56,996 nucleotides of DNA, from NCBI GenBank assembly GCA_013140805.1, contig JABFRW010000010.1:1-56996 (forward strand), written 5' to 3'. Below are positions 40,529 through 49,404 of this stretch, piece by piece. How positions within the stretch are numbered: position 1 is the first letter of the stretch; each line of letters opens with the position of its first letter. The stretch is from Candidatus Eisenbacteria bacterium (lineage in GTDB: Bacteria; Eisenbacteria; RBG-16-71-46). The notes below the pieces were generated by a model. That model ran no database searches. It was given only the letters and a program-made list of their open reading frames with translations, and had not been told where the DNA came from. The position numbers were made by a program, and so were the translations under genes.

Positions 40529-41629
40529 CTAACGCCTCGTTTGCCTCGACGCACTCTGAAGCGCGCGATTCCGCTCGACCAGGTCGAACGCCTCCGCGTC
40601 GAACGCGCCGCCCACCCACTCGGTGAGCTCGCGATGCTCCGGGTGCATCGGGTGCGCGAGCGCCGTGAGCAGGTGCTCGTATCCGGCCGCCCCGCCGCAG
40701 TCCTCCGGCGGGCAGGCGCGCGCGCCATCCGTCAAGCGCGGGTAGAAGGCGTCCCGTTCGGATCCGAGCACCTGCTCGAGTACCACCTCGTGCCGCCAGC
40801 AATCACCGAAATCGTACTCGTACTCGAGCCGGTCGCCGGGCTCGCTGAGCAGCTCGCCGATCGAGACCTTGTTCTCGTTCTCGACCTTCGGGAACTCAGG
40901 GTCGACGCGGCCGAACCGCCTGCCATTGGCGACGAACTGGTGCAGGTGACTGTCGCTCCAGCCCATCGCCCGCTGCAGCGTGTCGTGCAGCTCGGCGAGC
41001 GTCACGCTGCTTCGCACGCGAATGCGTCGCCAGATCGGCGGATCAATGTCGCGCAGCGTGACCTTGAGCTCGCAGATCCGCATGACCGCGGCCATGAGCG
41101 CGGCCACGCGGGCTTCGGAGGCACGCGGGCGACCGGGTTCGACCGCGATGCCCAGCGCGTGCTTTGCCTCGGTGTCCGGAAAGCTGTAGCGGAGCGGCGA
41201 GACCGGCGTGCCGTTGAGCATCATCGCCAGCTCGAGATGGCTCATGTCTTCGTGAACCGATCCACGCGTTTCCAGTTGAAAGATGAAGTCGTTCATCGTG
41301 CCGAGCACACTGCGGCTCGCCGTCTTGGCGAACGCAACCTGCGCCATCGCCCCGCGCTCTTGCGCGATCACCTCGGGCGATGCGCCGAGTGCCGTGAGCA
41401 CCTCGGCAATCGCGTCGGGAATCCGCTTCGCGAGCGTCGAGAGTTCCCGCGCGGGAAGGATCGCCGTCAGCCGCGTCGACTCGTTGACGAGCATCACGAG
41501 GTGCGCGGGCCGCACCACGAGAATCGTGGCGTACCAGTCGCCGAGACGCGTAGTGGAGGACGCGGGTTGCGGCTCGGGCCGGGCCTTGAGTCGGGTGAGC
41601 AACTTGGCGGTGCAGCGCAGGGTGAGCAT
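40529..41629 (-). CDS. DUF6933 plus pRiA4b ORF-3-like protein
   Basis: A 366-residue two-domain protein. The N-terminal half (TTRLGDWYATILVVRPAHLV, TASRSVLGTMNDFIFQLETR) resembles DUF6933. The C-terminal half (ICELKVTLRDIDPPIWRRIR, LHDTLQRAMGWSDSHLHQFV, YEYDFGDCWRHEVVLE) is the pRiA4b ORF-3 / IS1096 TnpR-like domain, common on plasmids and in islands and of unknown biochemical role. Start ATG 41629 lies 14 nt after the MqsA-like gene's stop, so they may be cotranscribed. Confidence 0.8.
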   Translation of the reverse strand: MLTLRCTAKLLTRLKARPEPQPASSTTRLGDWYATILVVRPAHLVMLVNESTRLTAILPARELSTLAKRIPDAIAEVLTALGASPEVIAQERGAMAQVAFAKTASRSVLGTMNDFIFQLETRGSVHEDMSHLELAMMLNGTPVSPLRYSFPDTEAKHALGIAVEPGRPRASEARVAALMAAVMRICELKVTLRDIDPPIWRRIRVRSSVTLAELHDTLQRAMGWSDSHLHQFVANGRRFGRVDPEFPKVENENKVSIGELLSEPGDRLEYEYDFGDCWRHEVVLEQVLGSERDAFYPRLTDGARACPPEDCGGAAGYEHLLTALAHPMHPEHRELTEWVGGAFDAEAFDLVERNRALQSASRQTRR

Positions 41630-41642
41630 GGAGCGAACCTGA

Positions 41643-41996
41643 CTACGACGCCAGCTTCCACACCTGATTCCGCGACTCCAGATCGAGCCGAGTGATGGAC
41701 GCTCGTTTGGTCCCGGAACCTTCCACGTGGCGGGCGAAGTCCGCTCCCGACCACCCAAGACTCTTTCGCAGGAAGCGGATCTCGTCACCAGTGAAACGAG
41801 TCGCCTTGTCGATCAGGATGCGGGCAATGAGCCGGTGCAGCCCTTCGATCTGCGGGATCGAAATCTCGTAGTTGGCGCACTTGGAACAGCGACTCACCTC
41901 AACGCCGACCAGGGTGACGTACTTCAGGCCGCACTCGTCATAGCGGTAGTTCTCTTTTCGGGTCTTCACGGTAGTGCCGCATTCGGCACACTTCAT
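41643..41996 (-). CDS. MqsA-like zinc/HTH antitoxin, altered C-terminus
   Basis: A 117-residue protein. The N-terminal half has two CxxC pairs that should bind zinc (MKCAECGTTVKTRK, then VSRCSKCANYEIS). The C-terminal half begins a Xre-type helix-turn-helix (FTGDEIRFLRKSLGWSGADF). After FARHVEG, however, the expected recognition helix is replaced by GSGTKRASITRLDLESRNQV and an early stop, so the DNA-binding part may be frameshifted. No MqsR-type toxin is next to it. Start 41996 follows GGGAGCG. Confidence 0.65.
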   Translation of the reverse strand: MKCAECGTTVKTRKENYRYDECGLKYVTLVGVEVSRCSKCANYEISIPQIEGLHRLIARILIDKATRFTGDEIRFLRKSLGWSGADFARHVEGSGTKRASITRLDLESRNQVWKLAS

Positions 41997-42029
41997 GGGC
42001 TCGCTCCCTTCTCTCAGCGCTGGCTCAGC

Positions 42030-43421
42030 CTACCTCACCAGCACCACCCGACACGTCTCCACTCGCCCGAAGGCGCTCAGCTTGCACAGGTAGCTCCCCG
42101 GCGCCGCCGCTCGCCCGCTGCCCGTCGCCCCGTCCCACACCACGTCCTTCCACCCCTGCTCCATCGCGCGATCCACCAGCGTCGCCACGCGACGACCGGC
42201 CGCGTCGAAGATCTCCAGGCGAACCTGCTCCGCGCGCGGCAGGTAGAACTGGATCGACACCGAGCCTCGGAACGGATTCGGCCACGCTTTGCTGAGCGTG
42301 CGCGCGATCGGCGGCAGCAGCTCGTTGACCGAAGTGCTGGCCGGCAGCGGCCAGCCTTCGGCGTCGAACAGTTCCGCCGGGAACGCCTGCGGGCTGTCCT
42401 GATCGGCCGCCGCCCACACGCTGTCCATCACTGCGACCGCCGCGGTCATGCCCGGGTCGCTGTTGATCCACGCGACGAGCGAGTTGAAGTCCATGGTGCC
42501 GGCGGGTCGTGCGGGCGGCGGCCCTGCGGCCACCATGCCTTGCGCGAGAGGCGGGAGCTGATAGACCGTGCAGCCCGACTGCAGACACTGCCACGCCTTG
42601 ATCGTGTGCCGCGGCGCGAGGCCGGTGTCCTTGTACGAGCCGCCACTCGCACCGTTCTGACCGGACGCGATCTCGTAGTAGGTGCCGATCAGGCCGAACG
42701 GGAAGATGCGATTGACCACCTTCTGCGACTGCGCGGTGTTCGCGTGGTCTTTGTTGAGCGCCGCGTGCGTCACCGAACCCGACGGTGTGGGGAGGCGTTC
42801 GAAGCCGGTCTGAACCCCGGCGACTTCCACTCCGCCCACGTCGGCTGAGCCGGTGCCCCAGTTGTCTTCGCCGTTCCACAGCGGCGCGCTGTCGATGTGA
42901 CCGCCGATGCGGATCAGGTCGTGATTCAGTTCGACCCAGGTCGAGTGCGAGTAGAAATCCTGGATCGCGTGCAGCGCCACGCCGAAGTAGATGAACGCCA
43001 GCCCCAGCTCGCGCCGCCCGGCATCGGTGGTGGGCGGCGTCGCAATGCTGAGCCCATCGCGCGCGATCTGCATGAAGATCTCGACGTGCGACATGCCTTC
43101 GAGCAACTGGTTGTTGTCGTAGTGGAACTGACTGAAGTAGATCACCGTGCTCGGAGTGGGATCGCAGTAGAAGACGATCTCGGGGCAGTAGCAGCCCGAC
43201 ACGCACTGATTGATGTCGGGCCGCCGCACCCCCTGCTTGATGAGCGCCAGCGTGTTGCCGGTCACTCCCTGCCGGGCCAGCACTTCCCCGGTCATGTTCG
43301 AGTGGCGGAACACCTGGAACGCGTGGGCGGGGGTGGCCGCGATTGTCGCGAGGAACAGTGCGACGATTGCGAGGATCGAACCAGCTCTCTTCGAAGCGCT
43401 ACCGATGAAGGGGGAGTTCAT
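42030..43421 (-). CDS. HET-C-like secreted protein with FlgD-type tail
   Basis: A 463-residue protein with a signal peptide ending at about PAHA/F (residue 34). The mature protein starts FQVFRHSNMTGEVLARQG and carries IYFGVALHAIQDFYSHSTWV, the same HET-C/VWA7-like motif as the protein at 7072-8955. His, Gln and Asp there may bind metal. The last ~85 residues (LSKAWPNPFRGSVSIQFYLP, then PGSYLCKLSAFG) are the FlgD-like module. No toxin activity can be claimed from sequence. The gene stands alone, between a toxin-antitoxin remnant and another secreted protein. Confidence 0.75.
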   Translation of the reverse strand: MNSPFIGSASKRAGSILAIVALFLATIAATPAHAFQVFRHSNMTGEVLARQGVTGNTLALIKQGVRRPDINQCVSGCYCPEIVFYCDPTPSTVIYFSQFHYDNNQLLEGMSHVEIFMQIARDGLSIATPPTTDAGRRELGLAFIYFGVALHAIQDFYSHSTWVELNHDLIRIGGHIDSAPLWNGEDNWGTGSADVGGVEVAGVQTGFERLPTPSGSVTHAALNKDHANTAQSQKVVNRIFPFGLIGTYYEIASGQNGASGGSYKDTGLAPRHTIKAWQCLQSGCTVYQLPPLAQGMVAAGPPPARPAGTMDFNSLVAWINSDPGMTAAVAVMDSVWAAADQDSPQAFPAELFDAEGWPLPASTSVNELLPPIARTLSKAWPNPFRGSVSIQFYLPRAEQVRLEIFDAAGRRVATLVDRAMEQGWKDVVWDGATGSGRAAAPGSYLCKLSAFGRVETCRVVLVR

Positions 43422-43499
43422 GGCGCCATCCGTGTGAGAGGGAGAACCGCGCGGCCGCGGTGGGGTGCTCGTGCGACGTGCGGCATCGTAACGCTGCTC

Positions 43500-44225
43500 C
43501 TACCGCAGCACACTAACGCTCGCGACGCGCACTTGACCGCCCTGCCTCAGTTGCACGCAATAGATGCCCGGCCGCAGCCGCAGTCCCTGGCCGAGCGTGA
43601 CGTGGTGCGAGCCCGCGGCCAGCGAACCGAGCTCGCGTGAGGCGACCCGCCGGCCCGCCGCGTCGATCAGATCCAACGTCGCGATCCCGGTGCCGTCGAG
43701 CGTCAAGTCGACGCCGAACGACGAACCACGCACAGGATTCGGCCGCACGGGCAACAGCGCCAACTGCGATGCGCCACGTGGCGCGACCGCGACCGCGTCG
43801 CCAATCTGCCCATCGCCATGAACCCGTTGCGCGTACACGTCGCCACTGACGCCTCGCGCGTCTCGCCATACCGCGATCGCCCCGCCCGCTCCGTCGGATG
43901 CGATGGCGGGAAACGTCTGAGCGCCCGACGCGAGGCACACGGTGAGGCCCTTCGCGGGCCAGGCTGGATCGAGGGTCCCGTCGGATCGGACGTGATGCGC
44001 GTAGATGTTCGAGTTGCCAGCGACGCGATTGTCCACCCACGTGACGATCGCTCCGCCGGCGCCGTCTGTGGTCATCCGCGAATTCAGCTGGTTTCCGCCC
44101 GCGGTACAGAGCGCGACATTCACGGTGGGGTCGGTGGGCCAGGCGGCGGCCGCGAGACGCGACGAGAGAACCGATGCGGCAAGGAACAGGAATGCAGAAG
44201 GCAGGAGCAGAACTTTGCGGTGCAT
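43500..44225 (-). CDS. secreted DGAGGAIVTW-repeat protein, short form, with FlgD-type tail
   Basis: A 241-residue protein with a signal peptide (LLLPSAFLFLAASVLSSRLA). The mature start AAWPTDPTVNVALCTAGG is nearly the same as that of the protein at 49900-51651. It has only two repeats (TTDGAGGAIVTWVDNR and ASDGAGGAIAVWRDAR) where the longer relative has eight. A FlgD-like tail follows (LLPVRPNPVRGSSFGVDL, then RPGIYCVQLRQGG). Probably a shortened paralogue. Start ATG 44225. Confidence 0.75.
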   Translation of the reverse strand: MHRKVLLLPSAFLFLAASVLSSRLAAAAWPTDPTVNVALCTAGGNQLNSRMTTDGAGGAIVTWVDNRVAGNSNIYAHHVRSDGTLDPAWPAKGLTVCLASGAQTFPAIASDGAGGAIAVWRDARGVSGDVYAQRVHGDGQIGDAVAVAPRGASQLALLPVRPNPVRGSSFGVDLTLDGTGIATLDLIDAAGRRVASRELGSLAAGSHHVTLGQGLRLRPGIYCVQLRQGGQVRVASVSVLR

Positions 44226-44430
44226 GGGCGGCCTCTCGTGGAATGCGGGACTTGATCTTACGAAGCAGCCCGTCCAGGTCCTAACCGATTCTGACATTCG
44301 CCGGGATCTGCTCTGCGCGCATGGACGCGGCGGCCCACGCACCGCGATGCCGTAGGATGCCCGAGGATCGGATTCCTTCGCCGTCGAACCGTTTCACATC
44401 CGTTGTTCCGACTCCTGGAGAGCCCGCTTC
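44226..44430. promoter_or_regulatory. divergent intergenic region
   Basis: 205 bp between the leftward secreted-protein gene and the rightward SDR gene; both promoters should lie here. I could not assign them. Confidence 0.35.
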
Positions 44431-45231
44431 ATGAGCACACCCAGATCCGCCGTGATCACTGGCGCCGCGCAGGGAATTGGGCGCACCACCGCCGAGGCGT
44501 TCGCGCGGGCCGGCTGGCGCGTGGCGCTCATCGATCTGCGCGAGCCCCAGGCGACGCTCGAGTCGCTGCACTCACTCGGCGCCGAAACCTTCGCTCGCGC
44601 CGGTGACATCACGGACGAGCGCGTGGTCGACGCGTTCGCGAGAGAGACGCACGAGCGCTTTGGCGGAGCCGAGGCACTCGTCAACAACGCGGGCATCGCG
44701 TTGATCTCGCGTGCCGAGCTCACGTCCGCCGCCGACTATCGTCACGTTCTCGACGTGAACCTGGTCGCGCCCTTCCTGCTCGCAAAGGCATTTGGTGCGC
44801 GCATGCTCGAGGCGGGCCACGGCAGCATTGTGAACGTGGCGTCGGTGGCGGGGCTGGTCGGCGTCGCCGAACGAGCCGCCTACAACGCCTCGAAGCACGG
44901 ACTGATCGGACTGACGCGCACGCTCGCCGCTGAGTGGGGCGGGCGCGGCGTTCGTGTGAACGCCGTGTGCCCGGGTTGGGTCAAGACCGAGATGGACGTG
45001 GCCTCCCAGTCCGAGGGCCACTACTCGGACGCCGACATCACCGGCCGCGTGCCGATGGGCCGCTTCGCTGCGCCCGAAGATGTGGCGCAGGCGATCCTGT
45101 TCCTCGCCGATCAGACGAAGAGCCGCTTCATCAACGGCGCCGTACTCCCGGTCGATGGCGGCTGGACCGCGGACGGCGGTTGGGAATCGCTGCGTCGCAG
45201 TCACCAGAGTCCTGCGCCGCCTGCACGGTGA
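44431..45231 (+). CDS. SDR family NAD(P)-dependent oxidoreductase
   Basis: A 266-residue classical short-chain dehydrogenase. It has the cofactor loop TGAAQGIG (residues 10-17), the Asp after the second strand (ALIDLRE, pointing to NAD rather than NADP), NNAG, the active-site Ser (VASVAG) and YNASK, and the C-terminal FINGAVLPVDGGW. Substrate unknown. An extra ~18 residues after the usual end (GWESLRRSHQSPAPPAR) are not conserved in the family. Confidence 0.9.
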   Translation: MSTPRSAVITGAAQGIGRTTAEAFARAGWRVALIDLREPQATLESLHSLGAETFARAGDITDERVVDAFARETHERFGGAEALVNNAGIALISRAELTSAADYRHVLDVNLVAPFLLAKAFGARMLEAGHGSIVNVASVAGLVGVAERAAYNASKHGLIGLTRTLAAEWGGRGVRVNAVCPGWVKTEMDVASQSEGHYSDADITGRVPMGRFAAPEDVAQAILFLADQTKSRFINGAVLPVDGGWTADGGWESLRRSHQSPAPPAR

Positions 45232-45284
45232 ACGGACCCGCGCGAAGCTGAGCGACTGATCGCAGCGGCCGTGCCCGCTTCCTG

Positions 45285-45761
45285 TCAGCCCCGCCGCGCC
45301 GCCTCGATGGTGGCGACGTCGATCTTCGTCATCGGCATCATCGCCTCGAACGCACGCTTGGCTTCGAGGCCACCCGCCGCCAGCGCATCGATGAGCACGC
45401 GAGGCGTGATCTGCCAATTGAGACCCCAGCGGTCCTTGCACCAACCGCACGCACTCTCCTGGCCCCCATTGCCGACGATCGCGTTCCAGTAGCGGTCCGT
45501 CTCTTCCTGATTGTCGGTCGCGATCTGGAAGGAGAAGGCCTCGCTGTGCTTGAACGCCGGGCCGCCGTTGAGTCCGAGACAGGGAATGCCCAGAACGGTG
45601 AACTCCACCGTCAGTTCATCGCCCTCTCTGCCGCCCGGGTAATCACTCGGCGCCTTGTGCACGGCGTTCACCCTGGAATCCGGAAAGGTGGCCGCGTAGA
45701 AGCGCGCCGCTTCATGCGCGTCGTGGTCGAACCACAGGCAGATCGTGTTCTTTGGCGTCAT
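45285..45761 (-). CDS. VOC family (PhnB-like) protein
   Basis: A 158-residue protein with the PhnB/3-demethylubiquinone methyltransferase-like VOC fold. It starts NTICLWFDHDAHEAARFYAA, then LTVEFTVLGIPCLGLNGGP, FSFQIATDNQEETDRYWNAI and the typical CGWCKDRWGLNWQITP, ending with a conserved helix (EAMMPMTKIDVATIEAA). Enzymatic function is not established for this branch. Single gene. Confidence 0.9.
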   Translation of the reverse strand: MTPKNTICLWFDHDAHEAARFYAATFPDSRVNAVHKAPSDYPGGREGDELTVEFTVLGIPCLGLNGGPAFKHSEAFSFQIATDNQEETDRYWNAIVGNGGQESACGWCKDRWGLNWQITPRVLIDALAAGGLEAKRAFEAMMPMTKIDVATIEAARRG

Positions 45762-45814
45762 GTTCGTGTGCTCCTCAGTTGCGGCGTAACTCCGTACTGC
45801 CGAGAACGCCCTCT

Positions 45815-46216
45815 TTACGATTTCGGTTCCTCGACCGGGGACACCGTATGGGCATCGCGGGCCAGGAGCCAGCGGCCGTCGGGCTGTTTGCGGTACACCG
45901 TCAATCGATGACCGGCGAGCTGCGTCGCTTCCCCGCCGGCGCGCGGGGTCACCGACAACGCGTCGCGGCTCCGCGTGTACGCGACTTCACCGACGACGAC
46001 GACCTCTTCCAACTCGCTGCTGCAGCTGATGTGAAACTCCCGGTGCCCGGCCGTGAAGTTGGCGGAGAGTCCATCCTGGCCGGACGGCGCTTGGCCCGGA
46101 TTGATGAACACGACATCGTCCGCCATCAACGAATGCAAGCGAATCAGATCGCCGGCATTGACGGCAGTGATCCAGGTCGAGTGAACCTCTCTTATTTCTC
46201 GTTCATCGGGCCCCAT
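45815..46216 (-). CDS. SnoaL-like / DUF4440 family protein
   Basis: A 133-residue NTF2-fold protein. REIREVHSTWITAVNAGDLI, then LHSLMADDVVFINPGQAP and VYRKQPDGRWLLARDAHTVS are the marks of the SgcJ/EcaC-DUF4440 group. Function is unknown; many are steroid-isomerase-like or ligand-binding. Start 46216 is fixed by GGAGG upstream. It runs in the same direction as the VOC gene, 53 bp away. Confidence 0.85.
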   Translation of the reverse strand: MGPDEREIREVHSTWITAVNAGDLIRLHSLMADDVVFINPGQAPSGQDGLSANFTAGHREFHISCSSELEEVVVVGEVAYTRSRDALSVTPRAGGEATQLAGHRLTVYRKQPDGRWLLARDAHTVSPVEEPKS

Positions 46217-46315
46217 CGGGTGCCTCCGCTTGCCAGTGTTGCGTCGTGGCACGATCCGGTATTGGCAGACTTCAGGCGCTCACCCATGAGACCGGACGTC
46301 CAGCGCGCCTGCCTG

Positions 46316-46357
46316 CGACCGTCTCGCTCGACCAGCATCGTTGAAAGTTGAATGCTA
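46316..46357. repeat. partial copy of the ~178-bp dispersed repeat
   Basis: CGACCGTCTCGCTCGACCAG, then GTTGAAAGTTGAATGCTAG: a degraded copy of the conserved end of the repeats at 47669, 49075 and 51891. The other end is absent here. Confidence 0.55.
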
Positions 46358-46433
46358 GATCGACTCGCGCGCTCCGCCAAAGCCGAGACCCGTCTTCACC
46401 GACTGAGGGCGACGGAGTGGTAACTTCTCCCGC

Positions 46434-46844
46434 ATGTTCACCGCACCGGCACTCATCGGCATCGCGCTCGCGCCGGTCATCGTCGTGCTGGGTCGGCTGT
46501 CGGGCCTCGACCGTGACCGCGCGATGTACCCGATCACGCTCATCGTGATCGCCGCGTACTACGTCCTGTTCGCGACCATGGGCGGAGCCCAGTCACTGCC
46601 GGCCGAGTTGATCGCGGCGACGATCTTCATCGTCATCGCGATCATCGGATTCCGCACCAGCCTGTGGTGGGTCGCAGCCGGAATTGCCGGTCACGGCATA
46701 TTCGACTGGGTCGTGCACCCCCGCCTGATCGCGAATCCCGGCATGCCGGTGTTCTGGCCGACGTTCTGCGGATCGATCGACGTCGCGCTCGGGGTGCTCA
46801 TCGCCATCCTGCTGATCCGCCGCGCCATCCCCGCGCGCGGCTGA
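46434..46844 (+). CDS. DUF6010-like four-helix membrane protein
   Basis: A 136-residue integral membrane protein with about four hydrophobic helices (ALIGIALAPVIVVLGRLSG, ITLIVIAAYYVLFATMGG, ELIAATIFIVIAIIGF, IDVALGVLIAILLIRRAI). It carries the conserved loop GIAGHGIFDWVVHP with His and Asp. No ribosome site is obvious before ATG 46434. Function unknown. Confidence 0.7.
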   Translation: MFTAPALIGIALAPVIVVLGRLSGLDRDRAMYPITLIVIAAYYVLFATMGGAQSLPAELIAATIFIVIAIIGFRTSLWWVAAGIAGHGIFDWVVHPRLIANPGMPVFWPTFCGSIDVALGVLIAILLIRRAIPARG

Positions 46845-46868
46845 GCGCTGCGGCTCCGAAGAAACCCT

Positions 46869-47522
46869 TTGAATCGCAACCGCGCAGGCCGGACAATCGC
46901 CGCGTTCCTCGACCCTCTGCCTTCGATCGGCTTCACCGGAATCGACGACGACATCGACGGCAAGGTCGGCCCTCCCGGTGGGCCGAGCATCTGCTCGGGC
47001 GGTCCGACCGACGGCAACTTGATCACGGGGTTCGGCAGCTACGCGCAGGACGAGACGGTGAACGACGGCGATTCCGGCCTGCTCGCCAATCAGGTGCTGC
47101 TCTCGTGTTTCGCGGTTCCACTCTTCTATCGAACCGCGAACTGCGGCAACGAAACCACCGCGTACTTGAACGTGCTGGTGGACCTGAACTTCGACGGCGA
47201 CTGGAACGACAACGCCAACTGCGGGGGTGCCAACGGCTGCACCCACGAGTGGGCGGTGAAGAATGTCGTCGTCCCGATCGGCACCGGTTGCCAGACCTAC
47301 GCCACACCTCCGATCGTCGCCGGAATAGGGGTCGGAGAGACCTGGATGCGAATCACGCTGACCGACGGCCCGGTGGACGATGACTTCCCGTGGTCAGGCT
47401 CGGCGAATCGTCCCGACGGCCAATACGCCGGCGGCGAGACCGAGGACCATCCCATCTTCATCACGCAGGCCGACCCAGTAGAGAAGCGGTCGTGGGGACA
47501 GGTGAAGCAGACTTATCGGTGA
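46869..47522 (+). pseudogene. GEVED-domain secreted-protein fragment
   Basis: An open frame of 217 codons from a TTG. The second half is GEVED-like (VLVDLNFDGDWNDNANCG, then VGETWMRITLTDGPVDD, ending AGGETEDHPIFI). Proteins with this domain are exported, but no signal peptide or plausible start precedes it and no FlgD tail follows. It reads as a piece cut from a larger surface protein; it might still be translated. Confidence 0.5.
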
Positions 47523-47668
47523 CGCGATTCCATAGCCGGATTCGGAGGCCACTCTCGCCTAGGAGGGTGGCCTCCGTGCACGGCATCGTGCCGTACGCCG
47601 GGACGCTCGAGGAGTAGAACCAGTCGCCGGCCCGTCGCCGTGTGCGTGATCACCGCACTGCACTCCTC

Positions 47669-47848
47669 CCCGCCACCGTTCCGCTCGACCAGCTCCACTG
47701 GAAGTTGAATGCTGGCTCACGAGCGAGACTACGTTTCGTAGTCGGGCACTATGTGTTGCGATCGGCGAACATCGCCGAGGTGGCGATTGCCGTTTGCGAC
47801 CGATGGTGGCCGATGTTTGCCAATGGTTCTCGCACAGTTCTGACACAG
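47669..47848. repeat. ~178-bp dispersed repeat, copy 1
   Basis: Begins CCGCCACCGTTCCGCTCGAC and ends TTCTCGCACAGTTCTGACAC plus AG. The two ends are well conserved with the copies at 49075-49252 and 51891-52067, the middle less so. All copies have the same orientation and lie between genes. No terminal inverted repeat and no transposase are visible. Confidence 0.75.
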
Positions 47849-48100
47849 CCAACACCCTTGGCTCTCGGGCCCTGGACTGCACGAAGTCGTCTCATGGCCG
47901 ATGGCCGTTTCAATCAACGTCGGCGTGAAGGGCTTCTCGTCGCGTGCCGAAAACAGATTGGGCGACGGCCATGTTGCGTTTGACGCCCACGACGACTCCA
48001 ACCTTGCCGGGGGTAAGTGTCGTTCCCTCGAAGTGTTCTGATGGTGGCATGCTTATGCTCGGTTGGCTCTCGGTCGATCGCGAAAGCTCGCGGCACCACG
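47849..48100. other. intergenic, no supported gene
   Basis: Lower GC than the surroundings. Open frames cross it on both strands but none has a start, a ribosome site or a recognisable motif. Confidence 0.4.
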
Positions 48101-48402
48101 ATGCGGGCGATCAAGATCGTCGGTCTTGTTGCGGCTGTCGTCGCCTTCTCCGGATGTGGGGAGCCAGCGATGCAGAGGTGCGCCGAGCGTTCATGCGAGA
48201 GCACCCCGGCTGCACGGTCACCCAAGTCTACGTTAGTGAGGGTGACGGCAGCGCTGTCTACTTCTCAATCCACTATCGCGACGCCGAGTCACAGGTGGAC
48301 CGACGGGCTTGCTGGCAATACCTCAACCAAGGAGAGCAGGGCTGGCGACTGAATCACATGGACTCGGTGGATGAACCAGCACCCTCAGGCTACTGCCAGT
48401 AA
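48101..48402 (+). pseudogene. frameshifted lipoprotein
   Basis: ATG 48101 opens a lipoprotein signal (MRAIKIVGLVAAVVAFSGC). Within a few codons (about 48155-48170) the frame that carries a plausible mature domain is offset by one base: SDAEVRRAFMREHPGCTVTQ, then VYFSIHYRDAESQVDRRACW and GWRLNHMDSV. A single indel restores one continuous protein of about 100 residues. Family not recognised. Confidence 0.55.
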
Positions 48403-48425
48403 GCAGTAAACCCTCCTTGTCGGGA

Positions 48426-48716
48426 TCAGGCCGCCCGTCTCACTCTGACACTGGCCTCGAGTCCAGCTGCCTCGAGGAGGCGTAGAACCCGGTCGATGGT
48501 CACCTTCTGAAGGCTGCCCGAGAGGATGCCCGTCACCGCGCTTCGAGGAAGCCCTGAGCGATTGGCCATGTCCGCGTGGGTGAATCCGCGGCGGCCAACC
48601 TCGTGAAGGATTGCCGCGATGAGCTGTGCCTTGAGCACGGCCTCCAGACCCCGGCTCTTCGGGATGCTCAGCTGTCTCGCCAAGCGCGCCGGAGAAGTCT
48701 TTCTCAACTGTTTCAT
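48426..48716 (-). CDS. HigA-type Xre antitoxin
   Basis: A 96-residue protein. The helix-turn-helix spans about 35-90 (LIAAILHEVGRRGFTHADMA, NRSGLPRSAVTGILSG, KVTIDRVLRLLEAAGL). It follows the toxin gene with a 4-nt ATGA overlap, the toxin-first order typical of HigBA. It should neutralise the toxin and repress the operon through the inverted repeat at 49039. Confidence 0.85.
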   Translation of the reverse strand: MKQLRKTSPARLARQLSIPKSRGLEAVLKAQLIAAILHEVGRRGFTHADMANRSGLPRSAVTGILSGSLQKVTIDRVLRLLEAAGLEASVRVRRAA

Positions 48717-49030
48717 GACTGCACCTCCTTCAGCCGCGTTCGCGCCAGCTCCATGTTTCGAGCTGATGTCGCCTGTTTGGTCTTCTTGAAAGCATGAAGC
48801 ACATGGACGGCGCCCCGAGTGCCCAATGCGTACACCACCCGATACACGCCTGATCGATCCCTCAACCGGAGCTCATGAACGCCGCGTCCGATCGCAGGCA
48901 TTGGACGTGACAGCGGAAGCGCGAGCGTCAGCCCCGCTTCGAGTCGGGCCAGCGCGTCCGCCAAGTCGCCGCGGATCTCCTCCGGAAACGCCTCGATCTC
49001 CTTGCGGCACGGCTTCAGGATGATGATCAC
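48713..49030 (-). CDS. HigB/Gp49-type RelE-superfamily toxin
   Basis: A 105-residue protein of the phage Gp49-like group. It shows PCRKEIEAFPEEIRGDLADA, then VHELRLRDRSGVYRVVYALG and VHVLHAFKKTKQATSARNME. Such toxins are ribosome-dependent mRNA endonucleases; the Arg/Lys/His positions expected for RNA binding are present. Start GTG 49030 lies 9 nt after a palindrome. Confidence 0.88.
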   Translation of the reverse strand: MIIILKPCRKEIEAFPEEIRGDLADALARLEAGLTLALPLSRPMPAIGRGVHELRLRDRSGVYRVVYALGTRGAVHVLHAFKKTKQATSARNMELARTRLKEVQS

Positions 49031-49038
49031 GATTCATG

Positions 49039-49054
49039 GTCTCACTTATGAGAC
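49039..49054. promoter_or_regulatory. HigBA operator-like inverted repeat
   Basis: GTCTCA and TGAGAC are perfect inverted arms with a 4-nt spacer, just upstream of the toxin GTG and overlapping a possible -10 (TCATAA on the minus strand). Its position suits autorepression by the HTH antitoxin. Confidence 0.5.
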
Positions 49055-49074
49055 TAGCCGTCCACCACTTCTAC

Positions 49075-49252
49075 CCGCCACCGTCCCGCTCGACCAGCTC
49101 CACTGGAAGTTGAATGCTGGCAAGAAGGCAAGACCATGTGTCGCGATCGGCACCATGTGTCGCGAGCGGCGAACATGGCCAAGAGGCACGAACCCGATCG
49201 CGAACCATGATGGCCAGCGTTTGTCGATGGTTCTCGCACAATTCGGACACAG
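49075..49252. repeat. ~178-bp dispersed repeat, copy 2
   Basis: Same ends as copy 1 (CCGCCACCGTCCCGCTCGAC ... TTCTCGCACAATTCGGACAC AG). It lies 20 bp upstream of the HigBA operator. Confidence 0.75.
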
Positions 49253-49404
49253 GCGGAGCCCAGTCTCGGCGCTGACAAACGCCGCGATGGAGCACGCTCG
49301 CTTGCAGCGCTGACCCCTAACGCGAAGTGACCCGGGGAGCAGATGCTCCCCGGGTCGTTCACTCTTGCGGCGGGCCGATGCTGCCGGGCTCCTGCTTCGC
49401 CGCC

